Source: Brevundimonas sp.
Lineage (GTDB): Bacteria > Pseudomonadota > Alphaproteobacteria > Caulobacterales > Caulobacteraceae
Assembly (NCBI RefSeq): GCF_013912065.1
Contig: NZ_JACESA010000023.1
Location: 1 to 34,984, forward strand
DNA length: 34,984 nucleotides
Direction: 5' to 3'
Shown here: positions 17,836 through 26,413 of the stretch, piece after piece
Position numbering within the stretch: position 1 is the first letter of the stretch
Layout of the letters: the number at the start of each line of letters is the position of its first letter
Notes under the pieces: model-generated
Told to the model about the DNA's origin: nothing
Seen by the model: the letters and a program-made list of their open reading frames with translations, nothing else
Databases searched by the model: none
Translations under genes and position numbers: made by a program

Positions 17836-18294
17836 TCAGGCTTCGCCCTCATCCTCGTCGTCGCGACGTTCCAGGTCGGCGCGGACGCGGGGGTCCTCGA
17901 ACAGGCGGTCGATATGGGTGGCGGCGTCGAAGCTTTCGTCGTGGCGGAAGCGCAGGTCGGGGGTGAACTTCATGTCCAGCCGGCGGCCCAGCTGGCCGCG
18001 CAGGAATTTGGCGTGGGCGTTCAGCGCCTTGATGATCTCGCTCTCGTGGCCTGCGGTCGGCGCCGTTTCGACGCCGGCGCCCAGGGGCTCGACGAAACAG
18101 GTGGCGTGTTTCAGGTCCGGCGACAGGCGGACTTCGGTCACGGTGACCGAGACGCCCAGCAGGGCCTCGTCGTGGATCTCTTCCTCGCGCAGGATGTCGA
18201 CCAGGGCGTGACGGATCAGCTCGCCGGCGCGCAGCTGGCGCTGGCTGGGTCCGGCGGGGCCGGAGGAATTGCGGGTGTGTTGCTTGTGGGCCAT
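17836..18294 (-). CDS. rbfA: Ribosome-binding factor A
   Basis: Binds immature 30S subunits and is needed for 16S rRNA 5'-end maturation and cold growth. The 152-residue protein has the compact KH-like RbfA fold, with [44 protein letters not shown] and [22 protein letters not shown]. The C-terminus is acidic. The ATG at 18294 (MAHKQHTR) has AAGGAG at good spacing; the frame continues upstream without likely coding sequence. infB and nusA, which often precede rbfA, are not here: the upstream neighbour is a DUF2459-like gene. Confidence 0.95.
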   Translation of the reverse strand: MAHKQHTRNSSGPAGPSQRQLRAGELIRHALVDILREEEIHDEALLGVSVTVTEVRLSPDLKHATCFVEPLGAGVETAPTAGHESEIIKALNAHAKFLRGQLGRRLDMKFTPDLRFRHDESFDAATHIDRLFEDPRVRADLERRDDEDEGEA

Positions 18295-18359
18295 CGGCCG
18301 CTCCTTCTTGTTCGCCCGCCGGGGCTCGGACCCGGCCGGATAAGCGAAAGTCGGGCGGT

Positions 18360-19052
18360 CTAGGCGCGTGCAGGCGCGATGTCCAGTTTTCGCTCCTGTT
18401 CCACCTTTCTCGTCGCCTGCATCACCTCGCCGGAAAAGACCGACCGGACCGGCCGGATCGCCACCCCGCCGGCGTTCAGAACGTCCGCCGTCCAGTGGTT
18501 GCACAGGTGCAGGATCGAGAAGGTCTCACGGCTGGCGAAGAAGCGGGCGTCGTCGCCGGGCCGTGCGGCGACCAGGCGCGGCGCGGCGTTCGACGGTTCC
18601 AACGAACTTTCGACGCGGGCGACCATCCGGTCGAAGGCGGTGGGCGACAGCGTCAGGACGGCGCGGCCATTTTCGGGATGGAGGGTGCGGGGATCCCGGC
18701 GCTCCGGGTCCAGCATCAGCACGGCTGGATTGCCGGGCCGGAAGAAGGCGCGGGCGCCGTCGGGCAGGCGGTCGGCTATGGGACTCTGATCCACATAGAA
18801 GGTCGCGTCGCCCCAGCCGATCAGGATCCAGTCGCCCGGCGCGAGGGCTTCGACGGCCCGGCCCAGGGGACCGCCGCGCCGTTCAAGCGCCGCGCGCGGA
18901 ACGGCGAGATCGGTGTGGAAACCGTTGTCGAGCAGATAGACGACGACCGTCTCGTCGGTGGCGGCGTCCGGGACCGGCGCGCCCGGCCGTGTCCAGGTCA
19001 GCAGGGCGGCGATCACGCCGATCAGAACCGCCAGGAGCAGGGCCAGTCTCAT
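18360..19052 (-). CDS. DUF2459-like (TIGR02117-type) membrane-anchored protein
   Basis: The 230-residue protein has an N-terminal hydrophobic segment (about 2-22), then VVVYLLDNGFHTDLAVPRA, WILIGWGDATFYVDQSP and FSILHLCNHWTADVLNAGG. This pattern matches the DUF2459 family, whose conserved His, Trp and Asn/His residues suggest an enzyme, but no activity is established. It is probably anchored in the inner membrane and faces the periplasm. The ATG at 19052 (MRLALLL) has GGAG about 9 bases upstream; upstream in-frame codons are not family-like. It lies on the same strand as rbfA with a 65-base gap. Confidence 0.8.
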   Translation of the reverse strand: MRLALLLAVLIGVIAALLTWTRPGAPVPDAATDETVVVYLLDNGFHTDLAVPRAALERRGGPLGRAVEALAPGDWILIGWGDATFYVDQSPIADRLPDGARAFFRPGNPAVLMLDPERRDPRTLHPENGRAVLTLSPTAFDRMVARVESSLEPSNAAPRLVAARPGDDARFFASRETFSILHLCNHWTADVLNAGGVAIRPVRSVFSGEVMQATRKVEQERKLDIAPARA

Positions 19053-19137
19053 CGTCGTCTCTCCCCAAATCCGTCCGGCCGTCACGATAGCCGCGCAAGC
19101 GTGACAGGCGAAGCGGCCTCGTCGAGACGGGAATGAT

Positions 19138-19662
19138 CTAGGGATTATTATCCTGGAAAGGCGACACCGGCGCGGTCTGCCATTCGCCGCGCCATTCGTA
19201 GCTCAGGGTCACGCAATGGCGATAGGTTCCGTCGGACCACCGGCCCACGGCCTGCAGGGTCAGGGGGCGAGGCGCTCGCACGCGGCTCGCCACCAGCCAG
19301 ACCTCGTCCGCGCCGGGACAAAGGGCGCGGGCCAGGCCGCGACCGTCGCCGGTCTGTTCGAGGGCGTAGAGATCGGTCTCGCGCGCCCCCTCGGGCAGGG
19401 CCCGCCGCGCGGCGTCCGGCCCGCCGCGCGTGAAATCGGCCGAGCCGCGCGCGGTGGTCGAGAACAGCCGCTCGATGCTGACCGCGTTGAACAGGCCGCG
19501 CCGGACCTGGAGGGTGATCCCCTTGGTCAGGGCCTGGGTGATCCGGTCCGAGGCGTTGTAGGAAAAATAGCGGGTGTCGGCCTGCGCGGGGGCGGCGGCC
19601 GACACGGTCAGCAGGGCGACGACGCCAGAGACGATGACGGCGGGAGCGATGGACGAGCGCAT
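19138..19662 (-). CDS. Secreted protein of unknown function
   Basis: The 174-residue protein has a clear Sec signal peptide (about 1-28, cleavage after AQA before DTRYFSY). The mature part of about 146 residues contains RITQALTKGITLQVRRGLF, FSTTARGSADF and a C-terminal HCVTLSYEWRGEW, with two cysteines that could form a disulphide. AAGGA precedes the ATG at 19662; an upstream in-frame start would put charged residues before the signal. It is predicted periplasmic. No family is recognised. It sits between the DUF2459-like gene and the Gfo/Idh/MocA gene on the same strand, but the 85- and 31-base gaps say little about shared function. Confidence 0.75.
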   Translation of the reverse strand: MRSSIAPAVIVSGVVALLTVSAAAPAQADTRYFSYNASDRITQALTKGITLQVRRGLFNAVSIERLFSTTARGSADFTRGGPDAARRALPEGARETDLYALEQTGDGRGLARALCPGADEVWLVASRVRAPRPLTLQAVGRWSDGTYRHCVTLSYEWRGEWQTAPVSPFQDNNP

Positions 19663-19693
19663 GGTCCTTTCTTTCCCGCCCATTGCGGCGACT

Positions 19694-20626
19694 TTAGGCC
19701 TCGCCGAGGCAGCGCAGGGCGACCTCGAGATTGCGCAGTCCGTCCTCGCCTGTCACCGCCGCCGTCTCGCCGGTGTTGATCGCACGGGCGAAGGCTTCCA
19801 GCTCCTTCTTCAGCGGTTCGGCCGGCCAGGAGTTCAGCATCCGGGTCGAATAGGAGCCGTCGGGCTGCTGGCCGAAATATTCGGTCACCTGGCGAGTGAT
19901 CAGGTCGGCGACGATGAATTTGGTCTTGGTGGCGACCTGCAGGGTGCGGGTCTTGTACGGCGTCACCCAGTTGGTGGTGATGTGGGCGATGACGCCGTTG
20001 TCGAGCCGGAACTGCAGCAGGGCCGTGTCCTCGCGCTCGGCGCGGGTGCGGGCCAGCTGCGGCTGGACCTCGACGATCTCGGATCCGGTCAGGTGGCGGA
20101 TGATGTCGATATCGTGGACCGCCAGGTCGATGACGACGCCGACGTCGCCCATGCGAGGCGGGAAGGGGCCGACGCGGGTGACCTGGATCGAGATGATGTC
20201 GTCGTCGGCGACGGCGCGCTTGACCGTCTCGACCGCCGGATTGAACCGTTCGACCTGACCGACCATCAGCACGCGGCCGTTGGCCTTGGCGGCGTCGATC
20301 ATCCGCTGGGCGTCGGCGACGGTGGCGGCGATCGGCTTCTCGACCAGGACGTGGACGCCCTTTTCCAGCAGGGCGACGCCGATTTCGGCGTGGAATCGGT
20401 TCGGCGTGGCGACCACGGCCGCGTCCAATCCCGCCTCGACGAAGGCCTCCGCGGTGGTGACGGGCGCGGCGTCATAGGCGGCGGCGACGCCGTCAGCCAC
20501 GACCGCGTCGGGGTCGAAGACCGTGGTCAGGTCGAACTCGCGCATTTCGGAGGCGACCCGTGCATGGTTGCGGCCCATGACGCCGACGCCGGCGACGCCG
20601 AACTTGAGAACGGGAGTATTCGGCAT
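19694..20626 (-). CDS. Gfo/Idh/MocA-family oxidoreductase (WlbA-like sugar dehydrogenase)
   Basis: The 310-residue NAD(P)-dependent dehydrogenase has an N-terminal Rossmann fold (FGVAGVGVMGRNHARV at 9-24), AAVVATPNRFHAEI and VLVEKPIAATVADAQ with the conserved Lys of the EKP motif, and the catalytic-region DLAVHDIDIIRHLTG. Best match by eye is the group oxidising UDP-N-acetylglucosamine derivatives at C3 (WlbA type). It directly follows a DegT-family aminotransferase, which would aminate the resulting 3-keto sugar. The ATG at 20626 is preferred; a TTG at 20635 would overlap the upstream stop but has poorer spacing to the AAGG. Exact substrate is inference. Confidence 0.87.
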   Translation of the reverse strand: MPNTPVLKFGVAGVGVMGRNHARVASEMREFDLTTVFDPDAVVADGVAAAYDAAPVTTAEAFVEAGLDAAVVATPNRFHAEIGVALLEKGVHVLVEKPIAATVADAQRMIDAAKANGRVLMVGQVERFNPAVETVKRAVADDDIISIQVTRVGPFPPRMGDVGVVIDLAVHDIDIIRHLTGSEIVEVQPQLARTRAEREDTALLQFRLDNGVIAHITTNWVTPYKTRTLQVATKTKFIVADLITRQVTEYFGQQPDGSYSTRMLNSWPAEPLKKELEAFARAINTGETAAVTGEDGLRNLEVALRCLGEA

Positions 20627-20631
20627 CAGGC

Positions 20632-21795
20632 TCAACCCTTGTAGCTGGCGACGGCGGCGATGATCGTGTCCTGGGTCGCCTCGTCCAGGTCGGCGTGCAT
20701 CGGCAGGCTCAGGACCACGTCCTTCAGCCGCTCGGTGACCGGCAGGCCCCCGGCGCCCTGCGGGAAGCGCTGATAGGCCGGCTGCAGGTGCATGGGCACG
20801 GGATAATAGACGGCGGTGGGGACGCCCTGGTCCTTGAGGTGGGCGATCAGGCCGTCACGGTCCGCATGTTCGATCGTATATTGGGCCCAGATGGAGACGC
20901 CGCCGTCGATGACCTGGGGCACGGCCGCCACATGAGGCGCCAGATGTTCATTGTAGCGGGCGGCGATCCGGTTGCGCCATTCGATCTCCTGGCCGAACAC
21001 CTTCAGCTTCTCGATCAGGATGGCGGCCTGGATGGTGTCCAGCCGGCTGTTCATGCCGATGCGCATGGCCAGGTATTTCGGATCGTGGGTGAAGGCGGCC
21101 GCGCCGGCCTTGAGATCCTTGGCCACCACTTTTCCGTGGACGCGCAGAGAATCCATCTCTTGCGCCAGGTCCTCGTCGTTCGTCAGCACCGCCCCGCCGT
21201 CGCCGTAGCAGCCCAGCGGCTTGGCCGGGAAGAAGCTGGTGGTCGTGACATCGGCCCACTTCAGCGGATGATGGTCGTTCAGGGTGCAGCCGAAGCCTTG
21301 CGCCGAATCCGAGATCAGCTTCAGCCCGTGACGGTCGCAGATGGCCCGGATGGCGGGGTAGTCGGCCGGCTGTCCGAACAGATCGACGGCGATGACCACC
21401 TTGGGCGTCAGCCGCCCCTCGGCCTTGACCGCCTCGATGGCGGCCTCCAGGCGGACCGGGTCCATGTTGAAGGTGCGCGCGTCCACGTCCACGAACACCG
21501 GCGAGGCGCCCAGCCAGGGCACGACCTCGGCCGTCGCGGTGAAGGTGAAGCTGGGGCAGAAGACGGCGTCGCCGGTGCGGATTCCCCAGGCGATCAGCGG
21601 CAGGATCAGGGCGTCGGTGCCGTTGGCGCAGCCCAGGGCGTGCTGTGCCTGGCCGAAGGCGGCGAGGTCGGCCTCGAACTGACGGACCTGGGGCCCCATG
21701 ACCCAGGCGCCGCCGACCACGGCCTCCTGGACGGCGGCTTCGATCTTGCCGGCGAGACGCAGGCGCTGGGCCTGAAGGTCGATGAAGGGGATCAT
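20632..21795 (-). CDS. DegT/DnrJ/EryC1/StrS-family aminotransferase
   Basis: The 387-residue PLP-dependent enzyme that aminates a keto sugar nucleotide, as in WlbC/WecE-type surface polysaccharide pathways. It has the family start MIPFIDLQAQ, the cofactor-binding CANGTDAL (56-63), D163 in LISDSAQGFG, and the Schiff-base Lys K192 in FFPAKPLGCYGDGG. C-terminal motifs include MNSRLDTIQAAIL and GVPTAVYYPVPMHLQPAY. The ATG at 21795 has GGAGAG at about 9 bases. Its stop lies 6 bases before the start codon of the dehydrogenase gene, so the two are surely co-translated. The pair points to a 3-amino or 2,3-diamino sugar. Confidence 0.92.
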   Translation of the reverse strand: MIPFIDLQAQRLRLAGKIEAAVQEAVVGGAWVMGPQVRQFEADLAAFGQAQHALGCANGTDALILPLIAWGIRTGDAVFCPSFTFTATAEVVPWLGASPVFVDVDARTFNMDPVRLEAAIEAVKAEGRLTPKVVIAVDLFGQPADYPAIRAICDRHGLKLISDSAQGFGCTLNDHHPLKWADVTTTSFFPAKPLGCYGDGGAVLTNDEDLAQEMDSLRVHGKVVAKDLKAGAAAFTHDPKYLAMRIGMNSRLDTIQAAILIEKLKVFGQEIEWRNRIAARYNEHLAPHVAAVPQVIDGGVSIWAQYTIEHADRDGLIAHLKDQGVPTAVYYPVPMHLQPAYQRFPQGAGGLPVTERLKDVVLSLPMHADLDEATQDTIIAAVASYKG

Positions 21796-21824
21796 GCGGG
21801 CGCTCTCCACGGCGATCGGGGGCG

Positions 21825-21846
21825 GCGGCCCGACGGATCGGGCCGC
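21825..21846 (-). promoter_or_regulatory. Hairpin in the aminotransferase leader
   Basis: GCGGCCCGA (21825-21833) and TCGGGCCGC (21838-21846) form a 9-bp perfect stem with a 4-base loop, 30-51 bases upstream of the aminotransferase ATG on the minus strand. It lies in the 187-base divergent spacer shared with the AGE-family gene. Function is unknown. Confidence 0.35.
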
Positions 21847-21982
21847 GAATAGGGCCGCCCTCTAGCAAGATCGGGGGCGAGGACCAAACGGAGCGGTGTC
21901 ACTTCGCGTTGCCCATTGCAACTGTCGTCGCTTCAGGAGGGCTCCCCTTGGCGCCGGGCGGGATGCGCCCTAAGCCCATCCC

Positions 21983-23068
21983 ATGATCCCCGACGACGCC
22001 AAGACCAAGGTCTCGACCTGGCTGTTCGACCACGCCCTGCCCCTGTGGGCCGAGCGCGGCGTGGACCCGAACGGGCGGTTCTACGAACAGCTCGATTTCG
22101 ACGGTCGGCCGGTGATCGGCCTGCGACGACGCACCCGGGTCCAGGCGCGTCAGGTCTATGTCTTCTGCGAGGCCGCCGCCTTGGGGTGGGAGGCCGGGCG
22201 CGCCGTGGCCCAGGCCGGACTGGATCGGATGATCGCGACCTGCCGTCGCGACGACGGCCTATGGATCGCCGCGACCGACGATGCCGGGACGGTGCTGGAC
22301 GAGACGCCCGATCTCTATGACCTGGCTTTCGTGATCTTCGCCCTGGCCGCCGCGCACCGGGTGCTGGGCGACGGCCGCGCCCGGCCTCTGGCGCTGGAGA
22401 CCGTGGCGGCGATCGACCGCCTCATGGCCGCCCCGCATGGCGGTTGGGCGGAGGCGATTCCGGCGCGTCTGCCCCGGCGCCAGAACCCGCACATGCACCT
22501 GCTGGAGGCCATGCTGGCCTGGCAGGCGACCGCGCCCGATCCGACCTTCGAGGCGACGGCGCGCGGATTGCTGGACCTCTGCCGGCGCCGGTTCCTGATC
22601 GACGGGGCGATCCATGAATATTTCACCGCCGACTGGACGCCTGATCCGACGACGGGACATATCCTCGAACCGGGCCATTTCGAGGAATGGGCCTGGTTGT
22701 TGCGTCAGGCGCAGGCCGCCGGTTTCGAGACGGTGGATGCGGCCGAGGGCCTGCACCGCCGCGCCGTGGCCCAGGGGCTGAAAGACGGGTTCATCATCCG
22801 CGAAATGGACGCCGCAGGCGCGCCGCTCGACGCGGGGCGTCGGCTGTGGGCCCAGACCGAGGCGATCCGCACGGCCCTGATGTTCGGGGATGCGGGCGCG
22901 GCCGATCTGATCGAGGCGGTCTTCGCCACCCATCTGGACACGATGACGCCGGGCCTGTGGGTCGACAGTTACGACGCCGCTGGAGAGGTCCAGGACCGTA
23001 CCGTGCCCGCTTCCAGCCTCTATCATCTTATGACCGCCTTTTCCGCCCTGCTGAGACACGATCTATGA
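21983..23068 (+). CDS. AGE-family sugar epimerase/isomerase
   Basis: The 361-residue alpha/alpha-barrel protein belongs to the N-acylglucosamine 2-epimerase family, which includes mannose-6-phosphate isomerase-like and sugar 2-epimerase enzymes. Visible motifs are RTRVQARQVYVFCEA near residue 50, the active-site NPHMHLLEAMLAW near 170, HILEPGHFEEWAWLL near 230 and RRLWAQTEAIRTAL near 290. No signal peptide is seen. The ATG at 21983 has no strong ribosome-binding site. Its stop overlaps the next ATG (ATGA), so it is coupled to a GmhB-like phosphatase. The genes beside it suggest a role in nucleotide-sugar supply; the substrate is not determinable. Confidence 0.88.
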   Translation: MIPDDAKTKVSTWLFDHALPLWAERGVDPNGRFYEQLDFDGRPVIGLRRRTRVQARQVYVFCEAAALGWEAGRAVAQAGLDRMIATCRRDDGLWIAATDDAGTVLDETPDLYDLAFVIFALAAAHRVLGDGRARPLALETVAAIDRLMAAPHGGWAEAIPARLPRRQNPHMHLLEAMLAWQATAPDPTFEATARGLLDLCRRRFLIDGAIHEYFTADWTPDPTTGHILEPGHFEEWAWLLRQAQAAGFETVDAAEGLHRRAVAQGLKDGFIIREMDAAGAPLDAGRRLWAQTEAIRTALMFGDAGAADLIEAVFATHLDTMTPGLWVDSYDAAGEVQDRTVPASSLYHLMTAFSALLRHDL

Positions 23069-23574
23069 CCGGCCTGCCCGCCGTCTTCCTGGACCGCGAC
23101 GGCGTCCTGATCGAGGATTCCGGCTATCCTCACCTGCCCGAACACCTGAAGCTGATCCGAGGCGCGGCGGCGGCGGTGCGGCGGCTGAACCGGATGGGCT
23201 ATCTGACGGTCATCGTCACCAATCAGTCAGGCGTGGCGCGGGGCCTTTTTAGCGAAGACCAGATGCACGCCTTCAACGCCCTTCTGGTGAAGCGGCTGGC
23301 CCAGGAGGGGGCGGTGATCGGCCCGATCTATGCCTGTCCCTTTCATGCCGAGGCGCAGGACGAACGCTATCGACACCCGGATCACCCGGACCGCAAGCCC
23401 AATCCCGGCATGCTGCTGAGGGCCATCGCCGAACATGACATAGACCCGGCCAGGTCCTTCATGATCGGAGACCAGCCGACCGATCTTGAGGCGGCGAAAC
23501 GGGCCGGGGTTTCCGGTTTCCTGTTCGAGGGCGGCGATCTCGACGCCTTCGTCCGTGAACTGATCGGCGCCTGA
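23065..23574 (+). CDS. GmhB-like HAD phosphatase (heptose/histidinol-phosphate type)
   Basis: The 169-residue HAD-superfamily phosphatase resembles D-glycero-D-manno-heptose 1,7-bisphosphate phosphatase. It has the nucleophile motif FLDRDGVLIED (D10, D12), VTNQSGVARGLF (motif II), the Lys of DRKPNPGML and MIGDQPTDLEAA (motif IV). The zinc-binding loop of classical GmhB has two cysteines just before RKPxPGM; here the first half CPFH is kept but the second is HPDHPD, so the metal site is at least altered. The start ATG at 23065 overlaps the previous stop. Likely substrate: a sugar bisphosphate or anomeric sugar phosphate in the same pathway as its neighbours. Confidence 0.85.
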   Translation: MTGLPAVFLDRDGVLIEDSGYPHLPEHLKLIRGAAAAVRRLNRMGYLTVIVTNQSGVARGLFSEDQMHAFNALLVKRLAQEGAVIGPIYACPFHAEAQDERYRHPDHPDRKPNPGMLLRAIAEHDIDPARSFMIGDQPTDLEAAKRAGVSGFLFEGGDLDAFVRELIGA

Positions 23575-23637
23575 CCGCCATCGCATTTCCTCGCGCGGTG
23601 AATTAGGCTGTCGTCCCGTCAGTTGGAGGAGATCGCC

Positions 23638-24519
23638 GTGGCCCTCGTCGTCCCCTATGTCGAACGTCGGTGGAAATCGCCGGACGGGCTTGACCTGTTC
23701 GCCCGCGACTACGCCCCCGGACCGGGCGTCGCACACCCGCCGATCATCGCCATCCACGGCCTGACCCGAAACAGCGCCGACTTCCACGCCATCGCCCCGC
23801 TCTTGGCCCAGAGCGGTCGTCGTGTCTTGGCGGTCGACGTGCGGGGGCGCGGCCTGTCGGATCGCGCGCCTGACCCCATGACCTATACGCCCGAGGTCTA
23901 CGCCCGGGACGTGCTGGCCCTGATGGACCAGGCGGCCATCGAGCGCGCCGTCTTTCTGGGCACGTCGATGGGCGGGCTGATCACCATGGCCCTGACGGCG
24001 CTGAAGCCGAAGGCGGTGGTCGCCGCCATACTGAACGACATCGGCCCGGAGGTGGCGCCCGAGGGTCTGGCGCGCATCGCCGCCTACAGCGGCCAGCCGG
24101 TCGAGATCGGATCCTGGGCCGACGCGGCCGCCTACGCCCGGCGGATCAACGAAGTCGCCTTCCCTCATTATTCCGACGCCGACTGGGACGCCTTCGCCCG
24201 TCGCATCTTCCGCGAGCAGCCGGACGGTGAAATCGGTCTCGACTATGATCCCGACATCTCGGTCCCGATCCGCGCGGCGGGCGCCAAGGCTCTCGTCCCG
24301 AATCTGTGGCCCTTCTTCCGGCGACTGGCGAAGAAGAAGCCGACCCTGCTGGTGCGCGGGGCCTCATCCGACCTGCTGAGCGCCGCCATCGCGGAAAAGA
24401 TGAAGAAGGCCGCCCCGGCTATGGTCTATGTCGAGGTTCCCGGCGTCGGCCACGCCCCGATGCTGGACGAACCCGAGGCCAAGGCCGCGATCTTTGAGTT
24501 CCTGGCCGAAGTGGACTGA
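23638..24519 (+). CDS. Alpha/beta hydrolase
   Basis: The 293-residue alpha/beta hydrolase fold protein has the oxyanion motif IAIHGLTRN (H40-G41), nucleophile S110 in GTSMGG, and the terminal His in VGHAPMLDEPE about 20 residues from the end. The middle region shows LNDIGPEVAPEGLARI and a cap-like helical part. No signal peptide is seen. The GTG at 23638 is chosen because GGAGGA lies 7 bases upstream; an in-frame TTG at 23623 would place that ribosome-binding site inside the gene. The substrate cannot be told; the fold covers esterases, lactonases and haloperoxidase-like enzymes. Confidence 0.88.
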   Translation: MALVVPYVERRWKSPDGLDLFARDYAPGPGVAHPPIIAIHGLTRNSADFHAIAPLLAQSGRRVLAVDVRGRGLSDRAPDPMTYTPEVYARDVLALMDQAAIERAVFLGTSMGGLITMALTALKPKAVVAAILNDIGPEVAPEGLARIAAYSGQPVEIGSWADAAAYARRINEVAFPHYSDADWDAFARRIFREQPDGEIGLDYDPDISVPIRAAGAKALVPNLWPFFRRLAKKKPTLLVRGASSDLLSAAIAEKMKKAAPAMVYVEVPGVGHAPMLDEPEAKAAIFEFLAEVD

Positions 24520-24560
24520 AGACAGGCTTCGCTGTCGTCCCGGTCGGCGACGGCGAGGTT

Positions 24561-25535
24561 TCAGTCCTTGGTCGGATCGACCTTGGACGCATCGCCATAG
24601 GTCAGGGCCAGGAAGACGTCCTCGAGATCCGGATCCTCGGTGGTGATGTCGGCGATGGTCACGCCCGCCTTGCGGACCGCGGCGATGACCTGTTCCACCG
24701 ACGACTGTCCCTTCTTGTAGGCGACTGCGAAGGCGCCGTTGGGACGGGAGGTCACGACGAAACCGGGCAGGGTCGGGGCGGCGTCGAGCGGCGCCTCCGG
24801 CGTCACCACCACATTGCGGCTGTCCAGCCGGCGCAGCAGTTGCGGCGTCGGCTCGCAGGCCACGACCTCGCCGCGGTTGACGATGGCGATGGTGTCGCAG
24901 AGTTCCTGCGCCTCTTCGAGATAATGGGTGGTCAGGACGATGGTCACCCCCTCCTCGTTGATGCGGCGGACATAGGCCCACAGCTGGCGACGCAGTTCGA
25001 CGTCCACCCCGGCGGTCGGCTCGTCCAGGATCAGGATGGGCGGATTGTGCACCAGGGCCTTGGCCACCATCAGCCGGCGCTTCATGCCGCCGGACAGGGC
25101 GCGGACATAGGCGTTGGCCTTGTCCGACAGGCCAAGGGCGGCCAGAAGTTCGTCGGACCGACGCTCGTTTTTCGGCACGCCATAGAAACCGGCCTGAACC
25201 TCCAGAGATTCGCGCGGGGTGAAGAAGACGTCGGCGACGATCTCCTGTGGCACGACTCCCAGGGCGGCGGCGGCGTCGCGCGGCTCCTTGTCGATGTCGC
25301 GACCCCAGATGGCGACCGAGCCTTCGGACTTCTTGACCACCCCGGCCAGGATGTTGATCAGGGTCGATTTTCCAGCGCCGTTCGGACCCAGAAGCCCGAA
25401 GACCGAGCCGCGCGGAATGACCAGATCGACCCCGCGCAAGGCGGTCTTGGGGGGCGCCTTCTTGGAGCCGGCATAGGTCTTCTTCAGGCCCCGCACCTCG
25501 ATGGCGTTGTCGGGCAGGGTGGTCGCATCGGTCAT
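24561..25535 (-). CDS. ABC-2 type transporter ATP-binding protein
   Basis: The 324-residue ATPase subunit of an exporter has Walker A GPNGAGKST (50-58), the Q-loop region VVPQEI, the signature LSGGMKRRL, Walker B ILILDEPTAGVD and the H-loop LTTHYLEEA. The C-terminal extension (about 240-324) is of the DrrA/CcmA-like type that contacts regulators or the permease. The ATG at 25535 starts MTDATTL. No permease gene is adjacent: both neighbours are on the other strand, so the membrane partner must be elsewhere. The substrate is unknown. Confidence 0.92.
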   Translation of the reverse strand: MTDATTLPDNAIEVRGLKKTYAGSKKAPPKTALRGVDLVIPRGSVFGLLGPNGAGKSTLINILAGVVKKSEGSVAIWGRDIDKEPRDAAAALGVVPQEIVADVFFTPRESLEVQAGFYGVPKNERRSDELLAALGLSDKANAYVRALSGGMKRRLMVAKALVHNPPILILDEPTAGVDVELRRQLWAYVRRINEEGVTIVLTTHYLEEAQELCDTIAIVNRGEVVACEPTPQLLRRLDSRNVVVTPEAPLDAAPTLPGFVVTSRPNGAFAVAYKKGQSSVEQVIAAVRKAGVTIADITTEDPDLEDVFLALTYGDASKVDPTKD

Positions 25536-25641
25536 TGGGGCGCTTTGGTCGAGAAATCGGGTCAGGCGGCGGTTTGACGCCGCTGGACGGGCCGCATAGG
25601 TATGCGCCCGACGCCTCCTCGCCAAGTCCACGAGCTGAACA

Positions 25642-25881
25642 ATGCCGCCTCGCCATCCTGACGCGCTGATCCCTCCGCCCGAAGAGGTCGTGGTCTCGAC
25701 CAAACGCGTCGCCTGCGACGGCGGCGGCGGCGCCCTGGGCCATCCGCTGGTCTATATGGACATGGGCCAGGACGACTTCGTCGAATGCCCCTATTGCGAC
25801 CGTCGCTTTGTCCTGTCGGCCCTGCCGAAGGACGAGAGCGAATATCTGAGCCCGGCCGCCCGCGCGCCCGAAGCCCACTGA
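25642..25881 (+). CDS. zf-CHCC zinc-finger domain protein
   Basis: The 79-residue protein is a single zf-CHCC domain with zinc ligands C25, H34, C49 and C52 in CDGGGGALGHP and FVECPYCDRRFVL. The family is related to the mitochondrial complex I accessory subunit NDUFS6, and alphaproteobacterial homologues are small conserved proteins of unclear function, perhaps linked to respiratory complex I. The ATG at 25642 lies close to the divergent ABC ATPase gene (106-base spacer), with no obvious ribosome-binding site. Confidence 0.9.
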   Translation: MPPRHPDALIPPPEEVVVSTKRVACDGGGGALGHPLVYMDMGQDDFVECPYCDRRFVLSALPKDESEYLSPAARAPEAH

Positions 25882-25972
25882 GGGCTTCGTCACCTCAGTT
25901 GAGTCGTGGTTTCGCAATCGGGCGGCTATAGAGGGCGTTGACCGACGCCCTCCCCGGACGGAGACACACTTC

Positions 25973-26413
25973 TTGCGCTATCTGCACACCATGGTCCGCG
26001 TTCAGGACCTCGACGCCTCCCTGCATTTCTACTGCGACCTGTTGAGTCTGCAGGAGGTGCGTCGCGTCGAGAACGAAACGGGCCGTTTCACCCTGGTCTT
26101 TCTGACCGCGCCCAAGAATCTGGAACAGTCGGCGGCGGAACGCTGCCCCGAGGTCGAGCTGACCTTCAACTGGGATCCGGAAACCTATCAGGGCGGCCGC
26201 AACTTCGGTCATCTGGCCTACAAGGTCGACGACATCTACGCCGCCTGTCAGACGCTGATGGACGGCGGGGTGACGATCAATCGCCCGCCGCGCGACGGCA
26301 ATATGGCCTTCGTCCGGTCGCCCGACGGCATCTCCATCGAGCTGCTTCAGGAAGGCGAACCCCTGGCGCCTGCGGAACCCTGGGTCTCCATGCCCAACAC
26401 GGGAACCTGGTGA
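25973..26413 (+). CDS. gloA: VOC-family protein, lactoylglutathione lyase (glyoxalase I)-like
   Basis: The 146-residue metalloprotein of the vicinal oxygen chelate superfamily. It resembles glyoxalase I, which converts the methylglyoxal-glutathione hemithioacetal to S-lactoylglutathione. It has H5 in YLHTMVRVQDL, FYCDLLSLQEVRR, the central NFGHLAYKVDDIY with metal-binding His, and the terminal SIELLQ with metal-binding Glu. A TTG start at 25973 is chosen: GGAG lies 9 bases upstream and it gives the family N-terminus, whereas the ATG at 25991 would remove H5. The stop overlaps the next ATG (TGATG). Confidence 0.88.
   Translation: MRYLHTMVRVQDLDASLHFYCDLLSLQEVRRVENETGRFTLVFLTAPKNLEQSAAERCPEVELTFNWDPETYQGGRNFGHLAYKVDDIYAACQTLMDGGVTINRPPRDGNMAFVRSPDGISIELLQEGEPLAPAEPWVSMPNTGTW

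Noticed and set aside
23623-23637. Upstream TTG start for the alpha/beta hydrolase
   Set aside because: It would place the strong GGAGGA ribosome-binding site inside the coding sequence; the GTG at 23638 fits better.
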